Below the pieces are notes generated by a model that saw nothing but the letters and a program-made list of their open reading frames with translations, was not told the DNA's origin and made no database searches. The translations under genes and the position numbers were made by a program. A DNA stretch of 64,000 nucleotides from Scenedesmus sp. ARA3 (Eukaryota > Chlorophyta > Chlorophyceae > Sphaeropleales > Scenedesmaceae): assembly GCA_004335835.1 (NCBI GenBank), contig RWJK01000881.1, positions 1-64,000 of the forward strand, given 5' to 3'. Within the stretch, counting starts at the first letter, position 1, and each line of letters starts with the position of its first letter. Below, piece by piece: positions 1-11,372 of this stretch.

Positions 1-34
1 GGCTCCCTGGCTGACCTGGCGCAACCCTCACTCT

Positions 35-69
<35 letters not shown>

Positions 70-98
70 CTGCTGCTGGTGCTGCTGCCTGCCCCCAG

Positions 99-1733
99 CT
101 AACCTGACCGCCAACCTCACCGTCAACCAGCTGGCAGTGCAGATCGGCTCCCTGGCTGACCTGGCGCAATCTTCAGCCTATTTTGGAGTGCCGGCAGACA
201 GCAGCGTGTCAAGTTACTTCACCAGCAGCCTCGACAAAGCTGCGCTGCTGCTGCGGCCGCGCATGATCGAGTACAAAGACACAGACGATGCTGTGGCTGA
301 TGTGCGGCGCGGCAAGATTGCGGCGTTCGTCACGGACCACATCAACGCACTGTACTTCACTCAGGTGCATAGGAAAGACTGAGAGGACGATGCAGCTGTA
401 GGTGTCAGCAGAGTGTGCATGCAGTGCACATACAAGCGAAGTGACAACCAGCTGCTGGAAGTCCGTCAACTCAGCAGCCTGCCTCGCTGCTTTTGCGCCT
501 CGCTGCTTTGCATTCGCAATGCACTCAACTCTCATGAGTTCTGCTGCATGCTTGGCGCCCCTACTTTAGATGCGGCCATGCAACTTGGCGCTAGGCTGTG
601 TTGTGTTTTCAACGGCGGCTGGCTGTGGGTATTTCAGCTTTACATAACTAGCTGTCTTGCGCGCTTGTGCATCACTGTTCTCCTTGTTTGTACTGCACCC
701 CGTTCCTCTTTGCTCCGTGCTTTTTTGTAGGTGAAGCCGTGTGACCTGGCGCTGGGCGGCGAGGTGGTTGGCTCTGGCAGCTTGGTGCTAGGGCTGCAAC
801 CAAACTCCACCATACGGGGCAAGCTGGACGATGCAATGCTCAAGCTGGCAGAGTCTGGGCAGGTGCCAGGTGAGCATGATTCTGCGCTGCCATGTTTTGG
901 TGTTATGCTATGTCGTGCCATGCATCGTGTTTCAAACAAACTTCAGCAGGCGCGTTGCACTTGCTGAGGAGCTCGTGCATGACAAGCAAAGAACAGCAAC
1001 CAAGAGGTTACGTGCAGAATGTCGCAGCCTCTTCTGCCGCATGCTGGCGTCTTGGCGTCCCATCCAACCGTGCTGCTGCTTGTACTGCATTGCATGTACA
1101 GACCTGCGGCGAAAGTGGTTCCAAGACAACAGCGAGTGTGACAGCGAAGCAACACCTGAGGGAGGGAGGCTGAGCATGGCTCAGGCCTGGAGCGTGTTTG
1201 TCATCCCTGCGGTTGGGGCAGCAGCCGGCATCCTCATTGCTGCTGCAGAGGTGTTCTACTACAACAAGATGTTTGTAGGTGAGGCGGGAGGCAGCGCGTG
1301 CTACACACGTGGAAGCTCCCGGCACATCCATCAGTTTTAGTATGCAGCAAGCCTCCTGACTGTAGCAGCAGCAGCAGTGAGTCCTACGGATTTGCACCTA
1401 GCAGCCTCTGAAACCTACCTTTGCATGAGGCTGAGCATGGCTCAGGCCTGGAGCGTGTTTGTCATCCCGGCGGTTGGGGCAGCAGCCGGCATCCTCATCG
1501 CTGCAGCAGAGGTGTTCTACTACAACAAGATGTTTGTAGGTGAGGCGGGAGGATGTGCACGCATGTGCTACACACGTGGAAGCTCCCGGCGCAACCACAA
1601 GTTAGTATGCATCAGGCCTCCTGAATGCAGCAGCAGCAGCAGCAGCAGTGAGTTTTTAAAGAGACTTGCATCTAGCAGCCTTGAAGCCTACCCGTGCACA
1701 AGGTTAGAAAACAAACAGTCACCTTCTAAGACC

Positions 1734-1766
<33 letters not shown>

Positions 1767-2221
1767 AACGCAGGCGTGCAATCGCTGCGCCAGGACCTGA
1801 GCGCCATGGGCGCCAGGGTGGTGCTGACAAGGCGGCTGCACCGGCAGCAACGCAGCATATCAAAGTCGCTGCGCTTCGGGTGAGAACGGCTGCGGTGCTT
1901 CGTGTGTGTAATGCCACTGGATACTTTCTGCGAACTGCCACTTGTAGAAAGCTGCTCATTTCGCCTTTTAATATGCTGCTCTGGGAGGCCGCTGCTCACC
2001 ACCTGCTTTGTTGCTGATTGATTGGGCATGCCTACTGGACGGTTTGCCACTGCTGCAGGTCTGCCACAGACCACACGTTTGATGTGGAGAGCCCTGTACA
2101 GGGCACTGACGAAGCAAACAGCCAAAAGTCTGCAGCTGACAAAGATGCACAGCGTGATGGCAGCGGCAGCGGAAGCAGCAGCGCAAAGCAGCAGCAGCAG
2201 CAGCGGCAGGGTTCAGAGTGA
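99..2221 (+). CDS. GLR: Ionotropic glutamate receptor-like channel (5' truncated by window)
   Basis: Ligand-gated cation channel subunit of the iGluR/GLR family, expected in a membrane. The window holds only the part after the TM3 motif. The exons keep phase throughout: 99-364, 731-869, 1102-1278, 1774-1879, 2059-2221. Exon 99-364 begins with a TANL-like motif and contains the S2 ligand-binding lobe, including GVPADSSVSSYF and AAFVTDHINALYF. Exon 731-869 (PCDLALGGE) continues S2. Exon 1102-1278 carries TM4 (AWSVFVIPAVGAAAGILIAAA). The last two exons are a basic, then Gln/Ser-rich cytoplasmic tail ending at TGA 2219-2221. S1, TM1 and the pore lie left of the window. It is a close paralogue of the next gene, in the same orientation, with matching exon boundaries. 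A copy of the TM4 exon's 3' half sits in the following intron. Family assignment is firm; ligand and ion selectivity cannot be read. Confidence 0.87.
1432..1698 (+). repeat. Tandem copy of the TM4-exon 3' half plus intron
   Basis: Bases from about 1432 repeat about 1166-1431 at a period of about 266 bp. The repeat covers the TM4-coding half of the exon, its donor and about 140 bp of intron. The copy stays open through TM4 and keeps a GTGAGG donor but lacks the exon's own acceptor. It therefore looks like a downstream 3'-edge duplicate rather than a cassette exon. Confidence 0.85.
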
Positions 2222-3950
2222 ACGCAGGCACAGTGGCACTGCAGTTGCTGAACAGGTGTGTGGATACTACAAGACTCCGTGTTGTGCTTAACCTGTGTGA
2301 TGGCGATGTGAGTGGGGTTGTGTGTCTGTACCACAGTAACAACCGCTGTGCATGCTGATGATTTGCACGTGTTGCGCAGGTTTTGAGAAGCCAACTTGAA
2401 CAAGGTACTGGGATGGATTGGCAAGCAGTGGCACATTCATAGCAGTGTGGAACTCTGCATGTGTGTCAATGGTAATGGCTGCGGTGCACCGACAGCAAGC
2501 TGCTGTGGCATTGAGTGGTGAATTGCATTGCAGCGCTGTACTTTTGCACACCATCTTGTGCTGTGTGCTGCACGTCTGCAAACGTTGCCAGTAATACTTC
2601 ACTGGCACCCAGGGTGGGTGACAAAAACTGCAGCCTGGTGGATACTGCAGCATGTGAAGAGGGGCCGGGTTACATTGCTTTGCTGTGTGTGCATGCATCA
2701 CAGCCTGCACTGCTGTGCATGGCATGCCACTGAGAGTGTGTTTGCAGATGCTTTAGTTGTTATCATGGATTGTTCTGCGGGAAGCATTTGCGGTGCAGTC
2801 TGAACTGACTTTCGGTTGACACACAAGCCTTAGGCTTGGTGAAGGACCAGGTGATGCTTTTGAGCGTGGGGGCATTGGCTGGCATAATTGTGAAACATGA
2901 CCCTACTGTCGTAGCACAAGCGTCCACGCTGCATGCCATGGCGGAAGCTCCTTCAATGGGACAGGTGCTGCAGCATGTGGCCTAAATGCACTCATGTGGT
3001 GTGTATACCCCAAGCCCCTGGGGTATGTGTTGCTGGTTGTCGCTGTTTTTGGGCTGTCGCGGCTTGGGGCGCCAGTGCCACAACTCTTTGAAGACACGTG
3101 AAACAACAACAAACAATGCTTTGCATGTTCAATTTGTACCGCTTACTCGATACTCAGGCTGCAGAGCACCACAGTTGCTGCCAGGAGTTCAACGTGGAGG
3201 AGGCTGGGCCTGGTCCAGGGTTGCCTGCCCGCCTTGGCATTGACACTACTACTCGTGCAACACACGGGATGATTCATGCCAGTCCTTACGTTTATTCAAT
3301 GCTTGAGAATGGCGGCAGCCTTTGCTCACAGAAGGTTCGCATCATCGGGAAGCTCGCAGCTGTAATGGTTACCGTGGTGAACTGGCGAGCGACCGCACGT
3401 AACTGCAGACAAATTCAAAGTAATTACAATAAAGCTGCATATTGTGCTGTCGTCAGTTAAGAATCAGCAGGCCTGCAAGTAGTCGCATCAACCCTGCTGC
3501 AAGCTCCAGCAAGCCCCGATGCCGGGTGTGCGAGTGAGCTTATACTTGAAATGATCAGATGTATCTGGCACTATTTTCATGCTAAAGACGCTGCGATAGT
3601 ACTACCTGCGTGCGACAACGCTGTTGCAAAGGTTTGCTAGGCCGGGCATCATCAGCAAAGTTTTTCACAAAAGCAGCTGGAGAGAGCTCGATACGGTCGG
3701 CTCACTGCACTAGAAACGGTTCAGGGACAGTGCGGCAGCAAAGCTGAACTTGGGGTACCAGCCTGGAGCAGCAGCAGGTGGAGCAGCAGCAGCACCGGCA
3801 CCAGCACTGTCACCAGCATAAACGCGTAGCCCCCAGGCTATACATCATCATTTACAGCGCCGTGAACCTATTCTGCTGCTACCCTGAGAAAGGGGACCCG
3901 ATGCTCCACATGCTGCAGTAGCCTGCGTGCCAGGCCTGCAGCACGCACCA

Positions 3951-4008
<58 letters not shown>
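2222..4008. other. Intergenic region between the two GLR genes
   Basis: I see no convincing gene here. Short open frames lack splice signals and family motifs. Bases 3957-4007 are a CAG array running into the start of the next gene, where it reads as poly-Ala in that gene's frame. The proximal part is probably the 3' UTR of the first GLR gene and the distal part the promoter of the second. Confidence 0.5.
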
Positions 4009-4009
<1 letters not shown>

Positions 4010-5421
4010 TGGCAGCCCTGCGCGTGCTGGCCGCGCACCGGCCGCCCCTCTGCTTCATCGAAGGCGGCGAGAACGGCAGCACACCCATTTTTTCCGGCTA
4101 CCTCATTGAACTGCTGCCTACATTACTCAACCAAGCCAACCTGCAGATCGTCTACGAGCTGACTGCTTTTGCCGGCAGCGGCGGCGGCATGCAAGCGAAT
4201 GGCAGCTGGACGGGTGTCATGGGGGAGTTAGTTGCTGGCCGCACGGATTTGGCGCTGTTCCCTCTGACGCTGACGTCGCAGCGCGCGCAGTACATACAGG
4301 CAACGCCGCCTTTCATGGACGACGGGTATGGCATTCTGGTCAAGACGCGGCGGCTGGACTCAGGTGGGATGCAGGGGTGCAAAGGGTTTTTTCCTAACAA
4401 TCTGTTTTTGACGGTGTAGTTGGATGGTGCAGAAATGAGAACAAATAGCAGTGCAGCAGGGTTGAGTAAGGTGTATTGCTGGTTGCCGCTGCTGCTGACG
4501 GTGCTGCTGCTGCACGCTGTCTTGTGTTGCTGCAGGCTACTCCTTCCTGCTGCCGTTCACCGGCTTTACCTGGGCCATGCTCATGGTGGCACTAGTAGCT
4601 ATCATGCTGCTGCTGACGCTGCTGGACGCTGTCACCCGCAATGCGCGGCTGCGTGCATTTGAACGGCTGCATGGCACACAGAAGCTGACCAAAAAGCGGC
4701 GAGGTGAGCCTGCCACGACATGCATTGTGATAGAGAGCATCATGATGGCTTTCTGTGCAACCCACCTGCCTGCTGCTTCAGAAAGTTGCGCAACTTGTGT
4801 GCGCAACCGCATGCAGCACTTGCCAAGGCCATGAACCACGCAGCCTAGTGCATAATGGCTGTCTGTGCACCTCACGTGCCTGCTGTTTTGCAATCGTATG
4901 CCTTTCTTGTGCACACAGACGCAAAGGTCATGAGCCACGCCATTGAGAGCATCATGATGGTTGTCCGCGCACCTCACTTGCCTGCTTGTTCACATGTGTG
5001 TTTGGACTGTTGTGTGCTTCTGCATCTTGTTTTGTGCCTTGCCAACGCAGACGCCAAGGTCATGAACCACGCGATTGAGAGCATCATGATGGCTGTGGGC
5101 AATGGTGCCGCCCCTACCAGCCGCAGCTGGGCAGTGAAGATCGTGTACATCGCGTGGGCGGTGTTCTGCGTCATCATGCTGGCGGCTTACACCGTGAGTG
5201 TTTTATGTCATTTTTGTTTGCGGGACGTTGAAGCTCCCAGTGTTGTATGCAGCTGTGCGGTCAAAATTGTGTTCTGCGCAACCATGCTGGCTGCTTACAT
5301 CGCAAGTGTGCATTGCGAGGACTCTTTTGTGGGGCACTTGCGGGTCACCCGCATCAGCACCCGCACAACACAGGACTTCACCTGACACGCTGTGTGCCCT
5401 GACAAGCTGCATGCCCTGCTA

Positions 5422-5469
<48 letters not shown>

Positions 5470-5911
5470 GCCAACCTGACAGCCAACATGACTGTGAGCC
5501 AGCTGGGGGTGTCATTCAAGACGCTGCAGGACCTGGCACAGAGCGGCCTGCCGTTTGGCGTGCCGGCTGACAGCAGCATTGCAGCCTACTTCTCCAGCAG
5601 CGCTGACCAGGCAGCGCGGCTGCTGCAGCTCAAAATGGTAGGTGGCATTTGCCTCCTAGTGTCGGCAAGTAGGATGATCTTGCTATTTGGATTGGAATCA
5701 GGCAAGGCGGCATCACAAGCGGCGGTGGAAAAGCAGGGTGGTTGATGCGTTTGCATTTGGTGCCGGTCTGCACAGCACAGCACAGCAAGCAAGCAAGCAG
5801 CAGAAGCAGCAGCAGCAGGGTGGTTGGTGTGACCCACATTATGTCGACTCCCTCTTGTTTTGCCGCTGCCGCTGCCGCTGCCGCTGCCGCTGCCGCTGCC
5901 GCTGCCGCTGC

Positions 5912-6006
<95 letters not shown>

Positions 6007-6883
6007 GTGATGCAGCGTGAGTTCAAGTCTACTGCTGATGGGGCGGAGGCTGTCAGGGAAGAAAAGATTTCTGCCTTCATCAACGATTACGCAACAGTGC
6101 AGTATTTCACACAGGTGAGTGACCGGGCAGGCTGCATTTGTTGTTAGTGTTGTTAGGCACTCAGGCTGACGTTGTTGCTATTTTGCACTTGCTGGCTGTG
6201 CGAACGCGCTGTGTTTCTGCGTAGGTCATGTCAGCATGATGAATGCACGGTTCCAGAGCAGTGTGGATGGCACGCTTTGCGCACAGCGACCGTCACGCTG
6301 CACTCGCAGCCAACAGTACGCAGCAACACAGGTCATCTAGACTGGCAGAGTGTATCACATATTGCACACCTCATGCCACGTCCACATCAAGCTACCACAG
6401 AAAGTCCACCAAGCAAACTATCCTTATGCGCTGCTGCAGGAGCCGCCATGTCACCTGAAACAATCGGCAGCGGGCAGCTGGTGCTGCGGCTGCCGCGCAA
6501 CTCACCACTGCTGCTGCTGCTGCTGCTGCTGCTCCTGCTGCTGCTGCTGCTGCTCCTGCTGCTGCTGCTGCTGCAGGAGCCGCCTTGTGACCTGGCGCTG
6601 TCACCTGAAACGATTGGCAGCGGGCAGCTGGTGCTGGGACTGCCGCGCAACTCCACGCTGCTGCCAAAGCTCAGCGCGGCGCTGCTGCAGCTGAGCGAAG
6701 CGGGATACATGGCAGGTGGGGTGATGCTGCTGCTGTCTGCATTCTGCACTGCATGATGCGGCTAGGCATTTGATGTGATAGGTCATTTGAAAGATGACAA
6801 GAGCTGCTGCAATGCAGCTGGGCACCCCGCTTGCCCATACATTTGAAATTAAAGCACCACACGGTCCTGTAAGTAACGCTCGC

Positions 6884-6915
<32 letters not shown>

Positions 6916-8109
6916 GTCAGAGCTGCGCCGCAAGTGGTTTGTGGACTCCATCCGCTGCACAACTTCTGTACGTAACACGTATTTTCAAGCTGTACTGCTG
7001 CTGCTGCTGCCGCAGAGTTGCGCCGCAAGTGGTTTGTGGACTCCAGCCGCTGCAGCAGTGACACATCAGCATCGTCCGGCAGCGGGCAGCTGCACCTCAC
7101 ACAGGCCTGGAGCGTGTTCATGATAGTGGCTGGAGGCGCTGCGGTTGGGCTGCTGGCTGCTGCTGGGGAGATGCTGTACTACCGGCGCCTGTACACACGT
7201 GAGCGCTTGTGTCTTTTAAGTTTTAGCGTTTTTGATCGTTCGTAAAAGCTCCGCCTCGAAAAAGTGTCCGGCCACCTAGTTACACCATGCTGCTGACTCA
7301 TGCCGGCCGCCATATGCCATGCTTTGCTCACTGGATGGTGTTGCATGTTGCTGCAGGCATGTTTGAAATGACTGTTCTAGGCATGGAAAATGCACAAACT
7401 GCGCACCTGCAACCAATGCTGGACCAGAAGCCCCGTGTTTGCTCTGAGGCAGGATGTGCCGCTGGTGGGCTGCTGTGCTTGACGTCGTGCTCAGTGAATG
7501 AATGATTGAGTGAACAAGCTACGCGTGGTGTGTTCACACTTAACACCCGCGTAAGTTAAGGAAGGGGACGTGTGTGGGGATGAGGATGCCTCATGCGCCT
7601 CCACTCCTCCTACCATTTGCTCAGTGGCTGGTGCTTCTTGTTGCTGCAGGCATGTTTGCGCTGAGGCAGGACGTGTCAGTGATGGGCGCCCGCGCAGCTT
7701 TCAAGAAGCGCGTGACGTCTGGGCGGCACATCATGCCCAACGTCAGCATGCAGTCGGACAGGAGTGGGGTGTCCAATGTTACTGGGCCGACAAGCTTCAA
7801 GTCTGTTAGATTTAGGTGAGTGGTACACTTAGCTGCAGCTGTGGAAAGGCCCTGCACACTGAAGAAGACATGCATGCATTAGTATTGTGATAGTTGCCAA
7901 GTACTTTGAGGTTGCATGTTGAGTGGATATCTGTGCATCAACGTGTGCAATCGCAATCAGGCTGCTGCTGCAGCAAACACAGCCAGCTTGCAAAGCCACA
8001 GCATTGGTACCAATCCGCCTGACTGATGCTGCTGTCACTTTTCAATACTGTTCTGCAGCGACTCCCTGGAGAGGTCAGCAGACGTTGACCGCTGGGCAAG
8101 CGCATCATC

Positions 8110-8151
<42 letters not shown>

Positions 8152-8230
8152 GCCAGACACAGCCCTAGGCCGCTACAGCCCTGATGCCCTTGCAACACCC
8201 CAGCGCATGCCTGACCAAAGCAGAGAAGGC

Positions 8231-8280
<50 letters not shown>

Positions 8281-8545
8281 CAGCAGCACACCTCACGCGT
8301 CAGCAGCAGCAGCAGCAGCAGCACCAGGCAAGCATCATCCGAAGCTCACCCCTCAGCTGCTGAGGCAGGCGCAGGCAGAGCTGCAGCAGCGGCATCAGGA
8401 CAGCCCTGCGCAGCATTATGCGCAGCTGCAAGAAGAGTTCTTGGGTATGGGCGGTGTGTCGCTTTCGCCCAGCGTGGGTGGGCAGACGGAGAGGGACCGG
8501 CATGAGCTGATAAGCACGGACTCTGAGAGTGACTCTGATGCGTGA
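4009..8545 (+). CDS. GLR: Ionotropic glutamate receptor-like channel, complete core
   Basis: Nine exons keep phase: 4009-4363, 4536-4703, 5051-5193, 5470-5637, 6016-6114, 6577-6715, 7016-7198, 7650-7815, 8059-8545, giving 635 aa. S1 is residues 5-118; Arg92 in TSQRAQYI fits the Arg that binds the ligand alpha-carboxylate. TM1 is about 125-150, the pore loop and TM3 about 180-222, ending in AAYT|ANLTA, the algal form of the SYTANLAAF gate motif. S2 follows (GVPADSSIAAYF; SAFINDYATVQYF), then TM4 at about 388-413 and a long Ala/Gln/Ser tail. There is no amino-terminal domain and no clear signal peptide. The ATG follows a poly-Ala-coding CAG tract, so an upstream exon is possible. Five exon boundaries have intronic partial copies. 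A TGTAA, the usual green-algal poly(A) signal, lies at 8600-8604. Confidence 0.9.
4727..4985 (+). repeat. Three upstream partial copies of the pore-exon 5' edge
   Basis: Degenerate copies of the start of exon 5051-5193 lie at about 4727-4790, 4828-4885 and 4917-4985. The third is best: a CACAG acceptor followed by nearly the same DAKVM-HAIESIMM coding. Each copy runs on into a shared CACCTGCCTGC-like stretch, so they form a roughly 100-bp tandem array within the intron. Confidence 0.8.
5251..5312 (+). repeat. Downstream copy of the TM3-exon 3' edge
   Basis: Resembles the end of exon 5051-5193 (AVKIV...MLAAYT) with an internal deletion, and ends where the real exon has its donor. It lies just downstream of that exon in the intron. 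Confidence 0.65.
5863..6004 (+). repeat. (CCGCTG)n then (CTG)n intronic array
   Basis: A hexanucleotide CCGCTG tract of about eight units passes directly into an uninterrupted CTG tract of about thirty units. It stops about ten bases before the acceptor of exon 6016-6114. It is the longest pure triplet tract seen in the window. Confidence 0.95.
6440..6507 (+). repeat. Upstream copy of exon 6577-6715 5' edge
   Basis: Begins after CTGCTGCAG with the same GAGCCGCC start as the real exon, lacks about 17 internal bases, then matches through the CGCAACTC stretch. It is separated from the real exon by a CTG array. Confidence 0.85.
6921..6966 (+). repeat. Upstream copy of exon 7016-7198 5' edge
   Basis: Repeats the ELRRKWFVDS coding start of the TM4 exon behind its own GGGTCAG acceptor, then diverges. 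It lies about 95 bp upstream of the real exon start. Confidence 0.85.
7357..7470 (+). repeat. Upstream copies of exon 7650-7815 5' edge
   Basis: A TTGCTGCAG acceptor followed by GCATGTTT at 7357 matches the real exon start. At about 7437 a second segment matches the following TTTGCGCTGAGGCAGGA stretch. The two pieces look like one copy split by an insertion, or two overlapping copies. Confidence 0.7.
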
Positions 8546-8551
8546 GCAGCT

Positions 8552-8583
<32 letters not shown>

Positions 8584-8599
8584 TGTGTTGAGGTGCTGT

Positions 8600-8604
8600 T
8601 GTAA
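8600..8604 (+). terminator. TGTAA polyadenylation signal of the second GLR gene
   Basis: TGTAA 55 bp after the stop codon matches the poly(A) signal known in chlorophyte mRNAs. No transcript end is available to confirm it. Confidence 0.5.
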
Positions 8605-9184
8605 AGGGAGAGTTCTCACTTTACAACATGTAAGCAGGGTTGTGCGTTGTACCGCAGCAGTTTTGGCTACTTGTTTCACTGGGGAGGTGCAGCACTCACC
8701 TTTGTGGCAGCTGGGATGCATTGCTGCAGTTGCGGTTATCGGGCTTTCTTTCAACAGATAGTTGAGTGAACAACTGCCGGCAGCAGTTGCAGGAGACTGG
8801 TGCTTGCTTTGTACATACTTGCAGTTGCTTTGCTTTGCTTTGTGCATTTGCGTTGTTTAGTTTGGGCTGGTTTCTTCCATTGGGTGCATCAGCATGTTGC
8901 ACTGGCAAACTTGTGCATTGACTCTCATCACTGCATGCAGCCAACGAGTGGCTCAGCAGTCACTGGCTTTCACAGTTTGAATAAGGTTTGGTTGGGGTTG
9001 GATTAGAGTTTCATTGTCATTGTTTTTGTTTGTGATGGGGCGCTGGTCAAGTACAGGGTGTGTGCAGGGAGGGGTTGGAAGCCCCCCATTTGACTCCATT
9101 TATCATTCAAAGCAATCCAGCCGGATTGCTGCAGCTTGTTTCTTATGCCTTGCTGCGTCACTGCATCCTGCGCATACTGACACC

Positions 9185-9660
9185 TACTCTGCAGTGACAC
9201 CTGCAAGTGACACTGCTGCAAGTCACTCCTGCTCAGCAACGACACTTGCAAGTGACACTGCTGCAAGTGACACCTGCTCCGCAGTGACACTTGCAAATAA
9301 TAATAGTCTTCTTGTAAGCCTTACCTTGTCACCTGCAAGTGACACTGCTGCAAGTCACTCCTGCTCAGCAACGACACTTGCAAGTGACACTGCTGCAAGT
9401 GACACCTGCTCCGCAGTGACACTTGCAAATAATAATAGTCTTCTTGTAAGCCTTACCTTGTCACCTGCAAGTGACACTGCTGCAAGTCACTCCTGCTCAG
9501 CAACGACACTTGCAAGTGACACTGCTGCAAGCGACACCTGCTCCGCAGTGACACCTGCAAATAATAATAGTCTTCTTGTAAGCCATACCTTGTCACCTGC
9601 AAGTGACACTGCTGCAAGTGACACCTGCTCAGCAGCGACACCTGCAAGTGACGCAGCAGG
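9185..9660. repeat. 132-bp minisatellite, about 3.5 units
   Basis: The AGTCACTCCT landmark recurs at 9221, 9353 and 9485, a period of exactly 132 bp. Each unit is itself built from short AAGTGACACTGCTGC-like subunits and contains an AATAATAATAGTCTTCTTG spacer. As 132 is a multiple of three, one + frame stays open across the array, but nothing else suggests that it is coding. Confidence 0.9.
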
Positions 9661-9890
9661 TGTTGGCAGCTGAACAGCAAGGAGTATGTTGGTTGAGCTG
9701 CTGTGTCTTTTGGTGCAGCACACAAAACACACCAGCATTGGTGAGATTTCACTCACGTGGAGGTCAGCAGCAAAAGTGTAAGATCGTTACACTAGAAGAG
9801 GGCGTTGAGCGTATCCTGAACACCACAACATCATTGCCCGTGACAAACTGTGCGCAGAATAAGCACGTGAGCTCGAATGTACCAAAGCAT

Positions 9891-9911
9891 CTACATCCTA
9901 CGAGGATGTAG
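9891..9911. repeat. Perfect 9-bp inverted repeat
   Basis: CTACATCCT and AGGATGTAG flank a 3-base loop in the convergent intergenic region. It may be chance or a small RNA hairpin; no function is claimed. Confidence 0.6.
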
Positions 9912-11372
9912 CGCACACAGTCACACCAAGGACAGGATCTAGCCTTCGAGTGTTACCTTGGGAGACACCCGGCAGCAGCACGCAGTGCCGCCACAGACAA
10001 AACAAAACCTTATTTGCCTATAATGTCATAGAATCTAAAGGTGCCGATTGGCAGCCCATGCACTGGATGTGTCACCAGGGACCAAGTAGAAAGCTGGCGA
10101 TGATGTTCTAATTAATGTTCTGACACAGAACATCACACGGTCTTATCAACTATCAGGTCACTCTCACACAGCAGTTGTCTTGTGCTTGCAGGAACACAGG
10201 GCATCACACATTGCGTGTGTTCCTGGGCTGCCTGACAGCTATGTGGTCAAAATGTAACAATGTAACAACCTTTTAAAAGCACGGCTGACAGCTGACCTGC
10301 ATGTGCATATGCAGCAGGCGAGGGAAGCAAGCAAGCCAGTAACGGCCCGCAAACTTTGAGGTGCATGGCACTGACAGAGCAGCACGACACCACCCGAACG
10401 CTGGATTATAACAATTTATATCCCAGCCGCCTCAATTCAGAGGCTTGAAGGGCTGAGAAAACACAGCAGCCACGCGCTTGATGGGCTGAGGAAACACAGC
10501 AGCCACGCGCCAAGGGGAGTTCTGCTTTGACTCGCAGACTACACATGGTGCAGAAGTGAATTGATCCGAGCACCTGCAATTGGCGATCAGCTGGTGTTAA
10601 TGCAGCACGTATGGACTGCGACAGCATGTCTTGTGCGAACCAGGCCGAACGCGTGGACGCATGTTGCTGGAACCCTCTACTCGCGTGCTCGAGTGAATCA
10701 TGCACAACATCACACATGCACACAGCAACTGCTGTTGTGTGTTGTCCCAGCCTGTATCAGCGTGCATAAGGTGCTTGAACTCTCCAGGCACTCATGCTAG
10801 CAGCCTCCATTGCTGCACTACACATTTTGCAGCACATCAATGCACGGCTGCACCCGACTGTTGCTGCAACGAGCATGTATGTTGACCCACGCGTGTGTAA
10901 CCTGTTGACTGTGCCAACACAGGCGATTCCACACACAAACAATGCTGCAGCAGAAACACAGCAGAAATGCACAACTGGGCTTACCACGTGCAATAGCCCG
11001 AGCTTCAACGCACTGCACAACCACACTACGCGGCAGCCAATCTGCATGCCGTAGGCCTACATTAGCGCACATGTGGATCTGCGCAGAACATTGCACCACA
11101 CTAACTGGTGTAGCTGCAGGGGCATTGCACCACCTGCGGAAGCGCCACCAATCTGTTGTCGTTCGACCCCCATGAAATTGTTGCTGGCACCCGCTGCTGA
11201 CCCGCGCAAACGCAACCTGGAACAGAATCCCCTTTCCATGTGCATCTGCCAGGCACAGCAGCTAACCATAACGTTAGGTGTGCTGTTGCATCATCAAATG
11301 CATGCACTGTGCCGTCAATGCACGGGCTTACGCAGCCCGCGGAGCTGTAACGCTTGAAAACCATGACGCTGC

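Larger units (their letters stand above)
8605..11372. other. Convergent intergenic region with a satellite
   Basis: Lies between the 3' ends of the second GLR gene and the - strand glycoprotein gene. It contains a 132-bp minisatellite (about 9185-9660) and a small perfect hairpin (9891-9911). The remaining open frames are short, unspliced and without recognisable motifs. Confidence 0.5.

Noticed and set aside
5586..6083. Poly-Ser/Gly and poly-Ala open frames over the CTG array
   Set aside because: They are translations of an intronic triplet tract in all frames. The flanking GLR exons splice across it in phase.
9891..9911. Hairpin as a transcription terminator
   Set aside because: Nuclear algal genes use poly(A) signals. 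There is no T-run, and the position is more than 1 kb from either stop.
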